Assembly: GCA_964403795.1 (NCBI GenBank)
Contig: CAYOHP010000158.1
Coordinates: 1 to 14,665, forward strand
Direction: 5' to 3'
Origin: CAYOHP01 sp964403795 [NCBI: uncultured bacterium]
GTDB taxonomy: Bacteria; Muiribacteriota; UBA6191; CAZXTJ01
Length of the DNA stretch: 14,665 nt
Under the pieces are notes generated by a model. That model was not told where the DNA came from. It did no database searches and saw nothing but the letters and a program-made list of their open reading frames with translations. Below are positions 14,355 to 14,665 of this stretch, in pieces. How positions within the stretch are numbered: the first letter of the stretch is position 1; every line of letters begins with the position of its first letter. The translations under genes and the position numbers were made by a program.

Positions 14355-14665
14355 CGGACTGCCGCCTCGGTTCGCGCCCCCCTGCACGGTCCCAGGGTAC
14401 CAGGCAGGAACAGGCCACGGAGGCCGATCCCGGACGGGCGCGCCCGGAGTGCGCGGTAGGGTACGGTCGGCCCACGGATCCGGAGGAGACGCCGATGCCG
14501 CTCGGGAGCGCGGCGCGGTCCGGTGGACCCGTGCCGAGAGAGGTGAGGATGGCAGCGAGAGCCCAGGCCGGGACCGGGTCGGAGCCCTGACTCCCGAGTC
14601 CTTGGCTCGCATCCTGGCAGCCGGCCCTCGGCAGGTGGGACTGTTCGCGGCGCGCGGCCTGGGGG
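14355..14665 (+). other. Right-edge region with a possible rightward gene start
   Basis: This is the upstream region of the exostosin-like gene. On the plus strand GGAGGAG (14482-14488) lies six bases before ATG 14495, an excellent ribosome-binding arrangement, but that frame stops at 14588-14590 after 31 codons. The adjacent frame (14494) stays open to the window end and reads convincingly as protein from about 14590 (LTPESLARILAAGP, then VGLFAARGLG); its only upstream start is GTG 14449. Either the gene starts at 14449, or a frameshift separates ATG 14495 from the later frame, or the short frame is a leader peptide. No family is recognised. Confidence 0.35.

Noticed and set aside
11347-14475. 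1042-residue minus-strand frame across three glycosyltransferase genes
   Set aside because: It runs through genes on both strands in other frames and has no domain; it is an artefact of very high GC.
14355-14612. N-terminal extension of the exostosin-like protein to ATG 14612
   Set aside because: The residues are Pro/Arg/Ser-rich without structure and overlap the probable start region of a rightward gene.
1-14665. CRISPR arrays, tRNA genes, insertion sequences
   Set aside because: Scanning found no regularly spaced direct repeats, no tRNA-like cloverleaf and no transposase motifs.

Overview
The window is a very GC-rich bacterial segment. Genes are tightly packed on both strands, GTG and TTG starts are common, and the hairpins have no U-tract. 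Long empty frames run opposite most real genes, as expected at this base composition. An RND/MMPL permease, pseudopilin-like proteins and a zinc-type bL31 suggest a Gram-negative-type bacterium, possibly Planctomycetota, Myxococcota or a similar high-GC group. Nothing in the sequence fixes the phylum. No tRNA, rRNA, CRISPR array, insertion sequence or phage gene was seen, and the base composition looks uniform.

Left part (1-5243): two genes on the minus strand form a likely transcription unit. An RND/MMPL permease (5036 to 2709) is followed 49 bases later by a P2-type cation ATPase, which runs off the left edge. The ATPase has every catalytic motif, but two ion-binding positions differ from calcium pumps. 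A divergent intergenic region with a fair sigma70-like promoter separates this pair from a rightward series.

Centre (5244-9670): rightward genes encode an exported glycine/alanine-rich protein of unknown function, a STAS-domain anti-sigma factor antagonist, ribosomal protein bL31 (rpmE) with a strong hairpin behind it, a three-gene pseudopilin module, and the RuvX/YqgF nuclease. The module consists of a membrane-anchored helical protein and two prepilin-like proteins joined by GTGA and ATGA overlaps. Its first gene carries a run of 16 C, and one pseudopilin has Gly in place of the conserved Glu at +5.

Right part (9671-14665): a small exported protein lies on the minus strand, convergent with ruvX and divergent from a small-family transaldolase gene. 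Three glycosyltransferase-like genes follow in alternating orientation: GT2 on minus, GT61-like on plus, and an exostosin-like one on minus. They probably belong to a surface polysaccharide or glycan locus extending beyond the window. The last 300 bases hold a divergent upstream region and perhaps the start of a rightward gene.

The most notable points are the altered ATPase ion site, the minimal pseudopilin module with its homopolymer tract and +5 substitution, and the unrecognised exported protein at 5244. No complete new system is evident from this window alone.
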